A stretch of DNA of 64,000 bases from CAZPAV01 sp964584755. GTDB taxonomy: Bacteria; Actinomycetota; Acidimicrobiia; Spongiisociales; UBA5794. The stretch lies in assembly GCA_964584755.1 (NCBI GenBank), contig CAZPAV010000003.1, positions 1 to 64,000 on the forward strand, read 5' to 3'. Positions 27,441 to 35,837 of this stretch are shown piece by piece. The notes under the pieces were generated by a model that was given only the letters and a program-made list of their open reading frames with translations, had not been told where the DNA came from and did no database searches. The stretch's first letter is position 1; every line of letters begins with the position of its first letter. Made by a program: the position numbers and the translations under genes.

Positions 27441-28816
27441 CGTCCCCGCTCCTCGGCGCGCCGTCTGCGTCGCTCAGCGTAGCCCGGCACCTCGCGCTGC
27501 GACGACCGTTCGATGGCCAGCGCGCCGGGAGAAACGTCCTGTGTCACCACCGAACCGGCACCGGTGTACGCGTCGTCGCCGACCTCGACCGGGGCGACGA
27601 GCATGGTGTCGGATCCGATGAAGACGCGGTCGCCGATCACCGTCCGGTGCTTCTCGACACCGTCGTAGTTGCAGGTGATCGTCCCCGCCCCCAGGTTGCT
27701 GTCCTCGCCGATGGTGGCATCGCCGACGTAGGAGAGGTGTGGGACCTTCGACCGGGCACCCACGGTGCTGTTCTTGATCTCCACGAAGGTCCCGGCCTTG
27801 GCACCCGGGGCGAGGACCGCACCGGGTCGGAGGTAGGTGAAGGGACCGACGACCACGTCGGCACCCACCTCGGCGCGCTCGAGGACCGCGAAGCGCACCC
27901 GCGCCCGCGCGCCGATCGTGGCGTCGACGGCGTGGACGGAGGGCCCGATCTCGGCCCCGTCGCCGACGTGCGTGCCACCGGAGAGGATCACGTCGGGGTG
28001 GAGGCGCACCCCCGCTCCGAGGCGCACGTCGGCGTCGAGGTACACCCGGGTCGGGTCGAGCATCCACACGCCCTCGGCCATCCAGTGCTCGTTGATCCTC
28101 CGTCGGAGCGCGGCGGCGGCGGCGGCGAGCTGCGCATGGGAGTTCACCCCCGCGGCCTCCTCCGCCGGGGCCTCGACGGCTCCGACCCGCCGGCCCGCCC
28201 CGACGAGGATCCCGACGACGTCGGTGAGGTAGTACTCGCCTTGCGCGTTGTCGGCGCGGACCTCCTGGAGGGCACCGGCGAGGGCGTCGGCGGCGAAGGC
28301 GTACACCGAGGTGTTGATCTCGTGGATGCGCCGCTGCGGCTCGTCGGCGTCCCGCTCCTCGACGATGGCGACGACGTCGTCCCCGTCACGGACCACCCGG
28401 CCGTACCCGGTGGGGTCCTCCACCCGGGAGGTCAGCACCGTGGCCGCCGCGGCGCCGGCCGCGTGGCGGGCGAGGAGCGCGGCGAGGGTCCCGGCGCGCA
28501 GGAGCGGCATGTCCCCGGGGACGACGAGGACGGTCCCGCTCGTGTCGCCGAGCGCGGCCACGCCTCGACCCACCGCCTCGGCGGTGCCCCGCTGCGGGTC
28601 CTGCACGACGGAACGCACCCCGTCGGGCAGGGTGGCGGCGACGTCGTCGGCCTGATGACCGACGACGACGACGACGTCGTCGAGGTCGAGCGGGCGGAGC
28701 GCGGCGAGCACCCACTCCAGGAGGGTCCTCCCCGCGGCCCGATGGATGACCTTGGCGAGGTCGGAACGCATCCGGGTGCCCTGACCTGCAGCGAGGACGA
28801 TGGCTCGTGTGCTCAT
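27437..28816 (-). CDS. glmU: Bifunctional GlmU (UDP-GlcNAc pyrophosphorylase)
   Basis: The 459-residue protein has an N-terminal nucleotidyltransferase domain (VLAAGQGTRMRSDLAKVIH) and a C-terminal left-handed beta-helix acetyltransferase domain with hexapeptide repeats (about 255-430, ending NLGAGTITCNYDGVEKHRT). It makes UDP-N-acetylglucosamine, the precursor of peptidoglycan and other glycans. It is the first gene of a minus-strand run reaching down to 10.8 kb. The ATG lies just downstream of tRNA-Gln on the same strand. Confidence 0.96.
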   Translation of the reverse strand: MSTRAIVLAAGQGTRMRSDLAKVIHRAAGRTLLEWVLAALRPLDLDDVVVVVGHQADDVAATLPDGVRSVVQDPQRGTAEAVGRGVAALGDTSGTVLVVPGDMPLLRAGTLAALLARHAAGAAAATVLTSRVEDPTGYGRVVRDGDDVVAIVEERDADEPQRRIHEINTSVYAFAADALAGALQEVRADNAQGEYYLTDVVGILVGAGRRVGAVEAPAEEAAGVNSHAQLAAAAAALRRRINEHWMAEGVWMLDPTRVYLDADVRLGAGVRLHPDVILSGGTHVGDGAEIGPSVHAVDATIGARARVRFAVLERAEVGADVVVGPFTYLRPGAVLAPGAKAGTFVEIKNSTVGARSKVPHLSYVGDATIGEDSNLGAGTITCNYDGVEKHRTVIGDRVFIGSDTMLVAPVEVGDDAYTGAGSVVTQDVSPGALAIERSSQREVPGYAERRRRRAEERGR

Positions 28817-28842
28817 GGGCGGAGACGACTCCCGGATCGCCG

Positions 28843-28917
28843 TGGCTGGGGGGACAGGGCTCGAACCCGTACCGGGTGGACCAAAACCACCTGTGCTGCC
28901 AGTTACACCACCCCCCA
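28843..28917 (-). tRNA. tRNA-Gln (TTG anticodon)
   Basis: On the minus strand the acceptor TGGGGGG pairs with CCCCCCA. The D-arm, the anticodon arm GGTGG-TTTTGGT-CCACC (anticodon TTG) and the T-arm GGGTTCGAGCCC all fold. The discriminator is G and the 3' CCA is encoded in the DNA, unlike tRNA-Leu and tRNA-Ala in this window. Confidence 0.95.
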
Positions 28918-28988
28918 GGGAGGGGACGGGCCCAGAGTGTACCCCGCCGCTCCGACCATCCCCGAGCCCTCCCCCTCCCCGGAACGGC

Positions 28989-28994
28989 CATACT
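28989..28994 (+). promoter_or_regulatory. Candidate leaderless -10 element for the LLM oxidoreductase
   Basis: CATACT is one base away from TATACT and ends seven bases before the ATG at 29002. That is the same spacing seen before the bL37, plsY and SAF genes. Transcription would start at or next to the start codon; no ribosome-binding site is needed and none is obvious. Confidence 0.4.
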
Positions 28995-29001
28995 GGGGGT
29001 C

Positions 29002-30012
29002 ATGAAGATCGACGCCACCTTCCTCACCCAGGACCTGGGGACCGTCCCGGAGACGGCCCGCCGGATCGAGGCCGCCGGCTACGCGGGCCTCTGGACCGCC
29101 GAGACGCAACACGACCCGTTCCTGCCGCTCGTCCTCGCCGCCGAGCACACGGAGCGGGTCGACCTGGGCACGGCGATCGCCGTGGCCTTCGCCCGAAACC
29201 CGATGACCCTCGCCTACACCGCGTGGGACCTCCAGGCCTTCTCGCGGGGTCGGTTCGTCCTCGGACTCGGATCCCAGATCGCACCCCACATCCGCCTCCG
29301 CTTCTCCATGGAGTGGTCCCGACCTGCGGCGCGCATGCGGGAGCTCATCCAGGCGATCCGGGCCATCTGGGCGGCGTGGAACGATCGCACCAAGCTCCGC
29401 TTCCGTGGCGAGTTCTACACCCACGTCCTCATGACCCCGTTCTTCGACCCGGGTCCGAACCCGTACGGCACGGCACGGATCTTCCTCGCCGCGGTGGGTC
29501 CCCACATGACGCGGGTCGCGGGAGAGGTGGCCGACGGACTCCAGGCCCACGGATTCACCACGGCGTCGTACCTGCGCGAGGTGACCCTCCCGACGCTGGC
29601 CGAGGGCGCCGCCCGCGCCGGCCGGGACCCCGACGAGATCGAGGTCGCCCTGCCCGTCTTCGTCGTCACCGGAGCCGACGACGCCGAGATGGCGGCGTCG
29701 CGCCGGGCGATCAAGCAGCAGATCGCCTTCTACGGCTCCACACCCGCCTACCGGGGGGTGCTCGAGCACCACGGATGGGGCGAGCTCCAGGACGAGCTCA
29801 ACGCCATGTCGAAGCGCGGGGCCTGGGGGGAGATGGCCGACCGCATCGACGACGAGGTCCTCGAGGCGTTCGCGGTGGTGGCGCCCCCCGACGAGGTGGG
29901 GCCCGAGATCCGACGCCGCTACGGCGACCTCGTGGACCGGGTGAGCTTCTACACGCGACCCGAGGGTCACGACCCGGACGTCATCGCCGCGCTCATGGCG
30001 TCGCTGGGCTGA
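29002..30012 (+). CDS. LLM-class F420-dependent-type oxidoreductase
   Basis: The 336-residue protein has a luciferase-like monooxygenase TIM barrel. It resembles the subfamily with start MKIDATFLTQDLGTVPETAR, GYAGLWTAETQHDPFLPL, the ATAIAVAFARNPM-type segment (here GTAIAVAFARNPMT) and LGLGSQIAPHIRLRF. Actinobacterial members usually use coenzyme F420, though FMN cannot be excluded. The substrate is unknown. The gene is alone on the plus strand between tRNA-Gln and ispE, with a 20-bp convergent overlap with ispE. Confidence 0.85.
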   Translation: MKIDATFLTQDLGTVPETARRIEAAGYAGLWTAETQHDPFLPLVLAAEHTERVDLGTAIAVAFARNPMTLAYTAWDLQAFSRGRFVLGLGSQIAPHIRLRFSMEWSRPAARMRELIQAIRAIWAAWNDRTKLRFRGEFYTHVLMTPFFDPGPNPYGTARIFLAAVGPHMTRVAGEVADGLQAHGFTTASYLREVTLPTLAEGAARAGRDPDEIEVALPVFVVTGADDAEMAASRRAIKQQIAFYGSTPAYRGVLEHHGWGELQDELNAMSKRGAWGEMADRIDDEVLEAFAVVAPPDEVGPEIRRRYGDLVDRVSFYTRPEGHDPDVIAALMASLG

Positions 30013-30838
30013 GCTCCCAGCCGCACGTCACCGGCACGACGCCTCCGCGGTACCGCGCCCCGGCCGGCACCGCCCGGACGGCGTCGACCGCCTCGTCGCG
30101 ATCGGGGAAGAAGGCGAACAGCCCGGACCCCGAGCCCGTCATGGCCACCGGCACGCCCCAGCGGCCGGATAGCTCGGCGCGCCAGTCGTCGAGCTCGGGA
30201 GCCACGGCGACCGCCGCCGGATAGAGGTCGTTGCGGAGGGGAGCCAGCTCGCGGAGGACCGGGGGCAGCGCCGCGGCGGGGAGGGCCGGCCCGAGCGGGG
30301 CCTCGAGCTCGTCGAACCGCCGGTAGACGGCGCCGGTGGGCAGCTCCAGCGGGGGGACGGCGACCGCCAGGGCGTACCCGCCGGCGAACGGCAACGGCTC
30401 GACGATCTCGCCCCTCCCCCGAATGACGGCGGTGCCGCCGACGAGGGAGAAGGGAACGTCGGAGCCGAGCTCCGCGGCCGCCTGCCGCACGGCCGCCGGG
30501 GGCACGTCGGAGGCCAGCGCCCCGAGCACGGCGGCGGCGTCGGCGCTCCCGCCGCCGAGGCCGGCCCGGGCGGGGATCACCTTGGTGAGCGCGAGCCGCC
30601 TGGGGCGCCGGTCGCCGGTGAGGTCACGGGCCGCCGCGAGCGCCTGCCAGGCGAGGTTGGAGGAGTCGGCGGGAGCACCTCCCGAGACGACGAGCTCGTC
30701 CGCGTCGGCCGGGGTGAGTGCGATCACGTCGGCGAGATCGACCGACTGGGAGAGGCCGACGAGGGAGTGGAACCCGTCCGCGCGGCGCCCACCCACCTGC
30801 AGGGCGAGGTTGATCTTGGCGTAGGCGACGATCCTCAC
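29993..30838 (-). CDS. ispE: 4-diphosphocytidyl-2-C-methyl-D-erythritol kinase
   Basis: This 281-residue GHMP kinase belongs to the MEP isoprenoid pathway. The N-terminus VRIVAYAKINLALQVGGRRA and the ATP-binding IPARAGLGGGSADAAAVLGAL (starting near residue 90) are diagnostic, as is the C-terminal AMTGSGSGLFAFF. The GTG start (30836-30838) overlaps the ksgA stop as GTGA. ksgA-ispE adjacency is a classic actinobacterial pairing. Confidence 0.94.
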   Translation of the reverse strand: MRIVAYAKINLALQVGGRRADGFHSLVGLSQSVDLADVIALTPADADELVVSGGAPADSSNLAWQALAAARDLTGDRRPRRLALTKVIPARAGLGGGSADAAAVLGALASDVPPAAVRQAAAELGSDVPFSLVGGTAVIRGRGEIVEPLPFAGGYALAVAVPPLELPTGAVYRRFDELEAPLGPALPAAALPPVLRELAPLRNDLYPAAVAVAPELDDWRAELSGRWGVPVAMTGSGSGLFAFFPDRDEAVDAVRAVPAGARYRGGVVPVTCGWELSPATP

Positions 30839-31662
30839 GAGACGACCTCCGCGGCGGCGAGCGCCAGGTACGCCTCGGGGGCGAGCTCCTCGGCCCGAGC
30901 GGTCGGGTCGATGCCGGCCCGTCGCAGGGCGGCGTCGGGGTCGGCGAGGACTCCGGCGAGAGCGCGCCGCAGCATCTTGCGCCGGCCGCCGAAGGCCACG
31001 GCGGCGAGCGCGACGGCGCGGTCGGCCCCCGACGGTGCCTCGATCCGGTCGAGCACCACCACCGCCGACCCCACCGCCGGCGGCGGGAGGAACACCTGGG
31101 GCGCGACGGCGAAACCGAACCTGGCGGCGGCGTGGAGGCCGACGACGACCGAGGGGAGCCCGTAGCTGCCCGTCCCCGGTCGGGCGAGGAGGCGATCGGC
31201 GACCTCCCGCTGCACCATGACGACGAGTCGCTCCACCTGCGGGACCTGCCGCAGGGTGTCGAGGACGAGGCGTGTCCCGACGTTGTAGGGAAGGTTCGCC
31301 ACGAGCCGCCACCCGGTGTCGGGCAGCGCGGTGGCGAGATCGATCCGGGTGACGTCGGCGAAACGGACCGTCACCTCGGGCCGCGAGCCGAGGACCTCCT
31401 CGAGGACGGGACGGAGCCGGGGATCCACCTCGTAGGCGACGACCTCGGCACCGGCGTCGAAGAGGGCGGCGGTGAGGGTCCCCGTCCCGGCGCCGATCTC
31501 CACCACCCGATCCCCGGCCCGGATCCCGGCGAGTCGGACGATGCGCTCGGTGACGTTGGGGTCGGCGAGGAAGTGCTGTCCGAGTCTTCGCCGCGGGACG
31601 ACGCCATGCCGCTCGAGGAGGGCGCGGATCTCGGCCCGACCCTGCGCGGCGCGAGGGGTCAT
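30835..31662 (-). CDS. rsmA: 16S rRNA dimethyladenosine transferase (KsgA/RsmA)
   Basis: The 275-residue SAM-dependent enzyme dimethylates two adjacent adenines near the 3' end of 16S rRNA. It shows RRRLGQHFLADPNV, the SAM-binding VVEIGAGTGTLTAAL and the catalytic NLPYNVGTRLV. It overlaps ispE and tatD by 4 bp each, so tatD-rsmA-ispE should be translated as a coupled set. Confidence 0.95.
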   Translation of the reverse strand: MTPRAAQGRAEIRALLERHGVVPRRRLGQHFLADPNVTERIVRLAGIRAGDRVVEIGAGTGTLTAALFDAGAEVVAYEVDPRLRPVLEEVLGSRPEVTVRFADVTRIDLATALPDTGWRLVANLPYNVGTRLVLDTLRQVPQVERLVVMVQREVADRLLARPGTGSYGLPSVVVGLHAAARFGFAVAPQVFLPPPAVGSAVVVLDRIEAPSGADRAVALAAVAFGGRRKMLRRALAGVLADPDAALRRAGIDPTARAEELAPEAYLALAAAEVVS

Positions 31663-32408
31663 CGTCCGAAGAGTGCCGCGGCCCGTCGCGCCGTGGCCTC
31701 GGCCACACGGTCGACCGGGAGGTCCCACGCCGCGGCGAGGGCCTCCCCGACGAGGGACACCCGGGCCGGCTCGTTCGGGCGGTCCCGGTGCGGCTCGGGG
31801 GTGAGGTAGGGGGAGTCGGTCTCGACGAGCGCCCGGTCGAGCGGGACCTCCGCGGCGGCGAGCCGCACCGTCTCCGCCCCGGCGTAGGTGAGGATGCCGG
31901 AGAAGGAGAACGTGACGCCGAGCTCCCGGAAACGGCGTGTCCAGCGCGGTCCCCCCGTCCACGAGTGGAGGACGGCGCGGTCCCCGAGCTCGGCCGCGGC
32001 GAGGATCTCGTACACGTCGGCGAAGGCGTCGCGGCAGTGGACGACGAGCGGCACGCCCAGCTCGCCGGCGAGGGCCACCTGCCCCCGGAACGCTCGACGC
32101 TGGTCCTCCCGGGGGGATCGGTCACGGTAGTAGTCGAGGCCGCACTCCCCCACCGCGGCCGCCTCCCGGGCGAGTGTCGCGATCCGACCGGCCACCTCCT
32201 CCCATCGGGAGGCCTCGTGGGGGTGGAGTCCGGCGGACCAGCGGATCCGCGCCGGATCGGCGGTGGCCATCCGGCGGGCCTGCAGGCTCGTCTCGAGATC
32301 GACGCCCGGACAGAGGACCCAGTCCACCTCCTCGGCCCGGTCGAGGACGGGACCCGGCGGCTCCTCGAGGAGGAAGAGGTGACAGTGGGAGTCGACCCAG
32401 CCGCCCAT
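31659..32408 (-). CDS. tatD: TatD-family metal-dependent hydrolase/DNase
   Basis: The 249-residue TIM-barrel hydrolase has the metal-binding WVDSHCHL, SAGLHPHEA, GECGLDYY, VVHCRDAF, LHSWTGG and LVETDSPYLTPEPHRDRPNEP. Members act as 3'-5' exonucleases in DNA quality control. metG ends only 7 bp upstream, and metG-tatD-rsmA-ispE is a well-known order. Confidence 0.95.
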   Translation of the reverse strand: MGGWVDSHCHLFLLEEPPGPVLDRAEEVDWVLCPGVDLETSLQARRMATADPARIRWSAGLHPHEASRWEEVAGRIATLAREAAAVGECGLDYYRDRSPREDQRRAFRGQVALAGELGVPLVVHCRDAFADVYEILAAAELGDRAVLHSWTGGPRWTRRFRELGVTFSFSGILTYAGAETVRLAAAEVPLDRALVETDSPYLTPEPHRDRPNEPARVSLVGEALAAAWDLPVDRVAEATARRAAALFGR

Positions 32409-32415
32409 GGGCCGC

Positions 32416-34080
32416 TCAGCCGGCCGACTCGTCGAGCGGCTCCATCTTCACGAAGAGGGGCGCGGGCGGCGGCAGCCGCGTGCCGGCGACGACGGTCACC
32501 GGCTCCCACCGGGGTCCGGCCTCCGGCACCGCGACCCCGAGCGCCTCGAGGACGGCCGGGGAGGTGAAGGGGAGGTACGGGGAGAGGGCCACCGCGACGG
32601 TCCCGATGGCGTCGAGCGCGGTCGCCAGGGTGGTGGCGGTGCGGGCCGGGTCGTCCGCGGCGGTGCGCCACGGCTCCCGGAGGTTGAGGTAGGTGTTGAC
32701 CTCCTGGGCACCGCGCATGGCCGCGGCGAGCCCGGCGCGGAGACGCACCCGCTCGATGTTCGCCGCCGTCTCCTCGAGGGCGGCGCGAGCCCGGGCGCGG
32801 ACGTCCTCGTCGGCGTCCTCGACCGTCGTGGCCTCCGGAACGACGCCGTCGCAGTAGCGGTGCACCATGGAGACGACGCGGTGCACGAGGTTGCCCCACG
32901 TGGCGACGAGCTCGTCGTTGACGGCCCGTACCATCTCGTCCTCGCCGAGATCGGTGTCGCTCGTCTCGGGGAGATGGACTGCCAGCGCGTACCGGAGCGC
33001 GTCGGGTTGGAATCGCTCCAGGTACCAGAGCACGGGGCGTCCCACCCCGCGCGACTTGGACGCCTTCTCCCCCCGGAAGGTGACGTACTGGTTGGCGGGA
33101 ACGTCGGTGGGGAGGACGAGGCCTCCGTACCCCATGAGCAGGGCCGGCCAGTACACCGCGTGGAACGGGATGTTGTCCTTGCCCACGAAGTAGTAGTGCA
33201 CCGCGTCGGGGTTCTCCCACCACTCCTTCCAGGCGTCCGGCTCACCGCGACGTTGCGCCCACTCCTTCGCCGCGGAGAGGTACCCCATCACCGCCTCCCA
33301 CCAGACGTAGATGACCTTCCCGGGACCGAGGTCGTCGACGGGCAGGGGGATCCCCCAGTCGAGGTCGCGGGTGAAGGCCCGGTCGTGGAGCCCCTCCCTC
33401 ACCATCCCGATCGCCGAGTTGAGGACGTGCGGGCGCCAGCCCACCCGACTCTCGAGCCACTCGAGGAGCGGCTCGGTGAAGGCGCCGAGGCGCCAGTAGT
33501 AGTGCTCGGTGGTGCGCATCACCGGGACCGCCCCGCTCTGCTTGCTCCGCGGCTCGAGGAGCTCCTCGGGATCCAGGGTCCTCCCGCAGTTGTCGCACTG
33601 GTCGCCGCGGGCATGCTCGTACCCGCAGTACGGGCAGGTGCCCTCGACGTACCGGTCGGGCAGGAAGCGGCCGACCTCCGGGTCGAAGTACTGCTGGGTC
33701 TCCTTGCGGTACAGGTACCCGCGATCGAGGAGCCGGAGGAAGAAGTCCTGCCCCACGGCGATGTGGTTGGCGGTGTCCGTCCGGGTGAAGAGCTCCCAGC
33801 GGATCCCGAGCTCCTCCCAGTAGCGCAGGAACTCGGGGTGGTACCGATCCACGATCTCCTGAGGGGTGACCCCCTCCTGCTCGGCGCGCACGGTGATCGG
33901 CGTCCCATGGGTGTCCGACCCCGAGACCATGAGCACCCGGTCGCCGACGGAGCGGTGGTAGCGGGCGAAGATGTCGGCGGGGAGGTACGCGCCCGCCATG
34001 TGGCCGAGATGCAGCGAGCCCTGGGCGTACGGCCAGGCGACGGCCACGAGGACGTTGCGAGGTGGCGATGGTGTGCTCAC
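32416..34080 (-). CDS. metG: Methionyl-tRNA synthetase
   Basis: The 554-residue class I synthetase has the HIGH-like HLGH at about 24-27, a single zinc knuckle with cysteines at about 149, 152, 162 and 165, and the signature KASKS at about 339-343. It has no C-terminal tRNA-binding (EMAPII-like) extension, so it is the short form. The GTG start at 34078-34080 sits shortly before the conserved VLVAVAWPYAQGSLHLGH. It diverges from the AbrB-type gene across 112 bp. Confidence 0.96.
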   Translation of the reverse strand: MSTPSPPRNVLVAVAWPYAQGSLHLGHMAGAYLPADIFARYHRSVGDRVLMVSGSDTHGTPITVRAEQEGVTPQEIVDRYHPEFLRYWEELGIRWELFTRTDTANHIAVGQDFFLRLLDRGYLYRKETQQYFDPEVGRFLPDRYVEGTCPYCGYEHARGDQCDNCGRTLDPEELLEPRSKQSGAVPVMRTTEHYYWRLGAFTEPLLEWLESRVGWRPHVLNSAIGMVREGLHDRAFTRDLDWGIPLPVDDLGPGKVIYVWWEAVMGYLSAAKEWAQRRGEPDAWKEWWENPDAVHYYFVGKDNIPFHAVYWPALLMGYGGLVLPTDVPANQYVTFRGEKASKSRGVGRPVLWYLERFQPDALRYALAVHLPETSDTDLGEDEMVRAVNDELVATWGNLVHRVVSMVHRYCDGVVPEATTVEDADEDVRARARAALEETAANIERVRLRAGLAAAMRGAQEVNTYLNLREPWRTAADDPARTATTLATALDAIGTVAVALSPYLPFTSPAVLEALGVAVPEAGPRWEPVTVVAGTRLPPPAPLFVKMEPLDESAG

Positions 34081-34150
34081 GGGCGCCGATGGTACCCGAT
34101 GGCGGGAGCGGCCCCACGGCCGGGGCGGGTTCGCCGTCGGGGATTGCCGG

Positions 34151-34156
34151 TACACT
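34151..34156 (+). promoter_or_regulatory. Candidate -10 element for the AbrB-type gene
   Basis: TACACT fits the TANNNT consensus 36 bases before the ATG at 34193. It leaves space for the TGGAGGAA ribosome-binding site. No convincing -35 box is visible at 17 bases. Confidence 0.35.
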
Positions 34157-34192
34157 GGACGGGCGGAGGCACCGCCCCGCTGGAGGAACCCC

Positions 34193-34432
34193 ATGGACGC
34201 CGCGATCGTGCGCAAGATCGACGACCTGGGCCGGATCGTGGTTCCGGCGGAGACCCGCCGTCTCTTCAACATCCACGAGGGGGACGCGCTGGCGATCACC
34301 GTCGAGAACGACGGGATCGTCCTCCGCAAGCTGGAGGCGAGCTGCGTCTTCTGTGACACCACCGAGGACGTGACGCCCTTCCGTGGCCGCGGTGTCTGCA
34401 CCGCGTGCCGGACCGCGCTCAATCCGGGGTGA
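34193..34432 (+). CDS. AbrB/SpoVT-type regulator with C-terminal zinc-ribbon-like tail
   Basis: The 79-residue protein has an N-terminal swapped-hairpin AbrB domain, starting MDAAIVRKIDDLGRIVVPAE and continuing TRRLFNIHEGDALAITVEND (about 1-42). The C-terminal tail carries two CxxC pairs (CVFC at about 51-54 and CTAC at about 69-72) that could bind one zinc. AbrB proteins act as transition-state transcription regulators. The added zinc-binding tail resembles that of Bacillus AbrB-type proteins only loosely. A GGAGGA ribosome-binding site precedes it. Its end overlaps the convergent rsmI gene by 14 bp. Confidence 0.85.
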   Translation: MDAAIVRKIDDLGRIVVPAETRRLFNIHEGDALAITVENDGIVLRKLEASCVFCDTTEDVTPFRGRGVCTACRTALNPG

Positions 34433-35285
34433 GGGGCCCCCGGCCCCGCCGCGATTCCTCGCGACGATGGAGCGCCGCCGCGTAGAGCTCACGACGGGAG
34501 ACGCCGGTGGCGGCGGCGACCCGGCGCACCGCGTCGGAGAGACGGGTGCCCCCCTCCAGCTCGACGGCGACCGCGGCGAGCGCCTCGGACAGCCCCACGC
34601 CGCCGCCCACGGCCCCCGCCAGCACGATCGTGAACTCGCCGCGGCCCGCCACCTCCGTCCCCCAATGCCGGGCGGCCTCCCCCAGCGTGCCGCGCCACAC
34701 CTCCTCGTGGAGCTTCGTGAGCTCCCGCGCCACGACCACCGGGCGGTCGACACCGGCGCCGGCCGCCAGGTCGGCCAGGTCGGCGGCGACCCGCCGCGGT
34801 GAGGAGAACAGCACCGCCGTCCGCGACTCGGCGGCGAGTACGGCGATTCGCCGCCGGCGCTCCTCACCACCGCGGGGCAGGAACCCCTCGAAGACGAACC
34901 GGTCGGCGTTGAAGCCGGAGAGGGCCAGCGCCGCGGTCACCGCGCTCGGTCCGGGCACGATCGTCACCGTCGCTCCGGCGGCCACCGCGGCCCGCACCGC
35001 GGAGACGGCGGGATCGGAGATGCCGGGGGTGCCGGCGTCGGTGAGGAGCACGACGGTGTCGCCGCGGCGCAGCCGGTCCTCGAGCTCCCGGGCCCGGACC
35101 GCCTCGTTGCCCACGAAGTAGGAGCGCAACGGAACGGAGACGCCGAAGAGGTCGAGGAGCCGGGCGCTGCGACGGGTGTCCTCGGCGTAGACGACGTCGG
35201 CGCGCCCCAACGCGTCGCCGAGGCGTGGCGGGGCGTCCGCGAGATTCCCGATGGGGGTGGCGCAGAGGATGAGCGTCCCGGGCAT
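34419..35285 (-). CDS. rsmI: 16S rRNA 2'-O-methyltransferase RsmI
   Basis: The 288-residue tetrapyrrole-methylase-fold enzyme methylates C1402 of 16S rRNA. It has LILCATPIGNLADAPPR, YAEDTRRSARLLDLFG, LLTDAGTPGISDPA and VPGPSAVTAALALSGF. ATG 35283-35285 shares one base with the stop of the DUF192 gene upstream (TGATG), indicating coupling. RsmI together with RsmA in the same neighbourhood is typical. Confidence 0.95.
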   Translation of the reverse strand: MPGTLILCATPIGNLADAPPRLGDALGRADVVYAEDTRRSARLLDLFGVSVPLRSYFVGNEAVRARELEDRLRRGDTVVLLTDAGTPGISDPAVSAVRAAVAAGATVTIVPGPSAVTAALALSGFNADRFVFEGFLPRGGEERRRRIAVLAAESRTAVLFSSPRRVAADLADLAAGAGVDRPVVVARELTKLHEEVWRGTLGEAARHWGTEVAGRGEFTIVLAGAVGGGVGLSEALAAVAVELEGGTRLSDAVRRVAAATGVSRRELYAAALHRREESRRGRGPLTPD

Positions 35286-35647
35286 CACCGAGAGGTTAGG
35301 GACCGGACGACGAGGCGGGCGCCCGCCGTCGGCGGCGGGACGTCGCCGGGCAGCTCGAGCACCCAGGCCGCCCCCGGGCACCGGCGGAACCCTCCGGGAG
35401 GCAGCACGTCGACGCGCAGGACCCTGCCGGTCCGGTCGAGGAACGCCAGCCACAGAGGCTCGGCCATCCCCACGCCGTGGACCGCCCCGCCGCCGACGAG
35501 GAGCCCCCTCCCCCCGGAACGGGGACGCAGACCCCGGTACCGGGTCCGGAACGAGCCGGCCACCTGCACCGGGGCGAAGGACCATCCCGCCGTGGCGAGC
35601 CGAAGGATTGGGGCGTTGGCCCGGGGCCCTGGTACCCTCCCCGCCAT
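35285..35647 (-). CDS. DUF192 family protein
   Basis: The protein has about 120 residues. It matches the DUF192 pattern: a basic segment SFRTRYRGLRPR, then AVHGVGMAEPLWLAFLDRTG and RVLRVDVLPPGGF, ending in WVLELPGD. DUF192 proteins are small beta-barrel proteins of unknown function. The chosen ATG (35645-35647) lies inside CCATGG, the same six bases that start the divergent bL37 gene, so the two start codons overlap on opposite strands. No ribosome-binding site is clear, and the start could be further downstream. Confidence 0.6.
   Translation of the reverse strand: MAGRVPGPRANAPILRLATAGWSFAPVQVAGSFRTRYRGLRPRSGGRGLLVGGGAVHGVGMAEPLWLAFLDRTGRVLRVDVLPPGGFRRCPGAAWVLELPGDVPPPTAGARLVVRSLTSR
35633..35638 (+). 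promoter_or_regulatory. Leaderless -10 element for the bL37 gene
   Basis: TACCCT fits TANNNT and ends seven bases before the bL37 ATG. TTGGGG at 35608-35613 could be a -35 box at 19 bases. With no ribosome-binding site upstream, leaderless transcription is the likely mode. Confidence 0.45.
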
Positions 35648-35729
35648 GGCGAAGGCAAAGCGACGCAAGCTCCGCGCCCGCCGCAAGAAGGCGAACCACG
35701 GTCGGCGGCCCAACGCCGGCCGCGGCTGA
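35646..35729 (+). CDS. Ribosomal protein bL37 (27 residues)
   Basis: This 27-residue, extremely basic peptide reads MAKAKRRKLR, then ARRKKANHGRR, then PNAGRG. The KANHG(K/R)RPNA block is as I recall it for bL37, the tiny large-subunit protein found by cryo-EM in mycobacterial ribosomes. That points to an actinobacterial lineage. The ATG lies in CCATGG and is preceded by a -10-like TACCCT at seven bases and by no ribosome-binding site. It is easily missed by gene callers because of its size. Confidence 0.8.
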   Translation: MAKAKRRKLRARRKKANHGRRPNAGRG

Positions 35730-35837
35730 GCGCGCCTCCCCGCCTCGCTCCCTCCCCCGGATCGATCGCGGCGATCGCGACGCGCCCCAGACACGGTCCC
35801 ACCCTATGGAGGCTCGTCGACCGGGGGAAGGCCCCGG

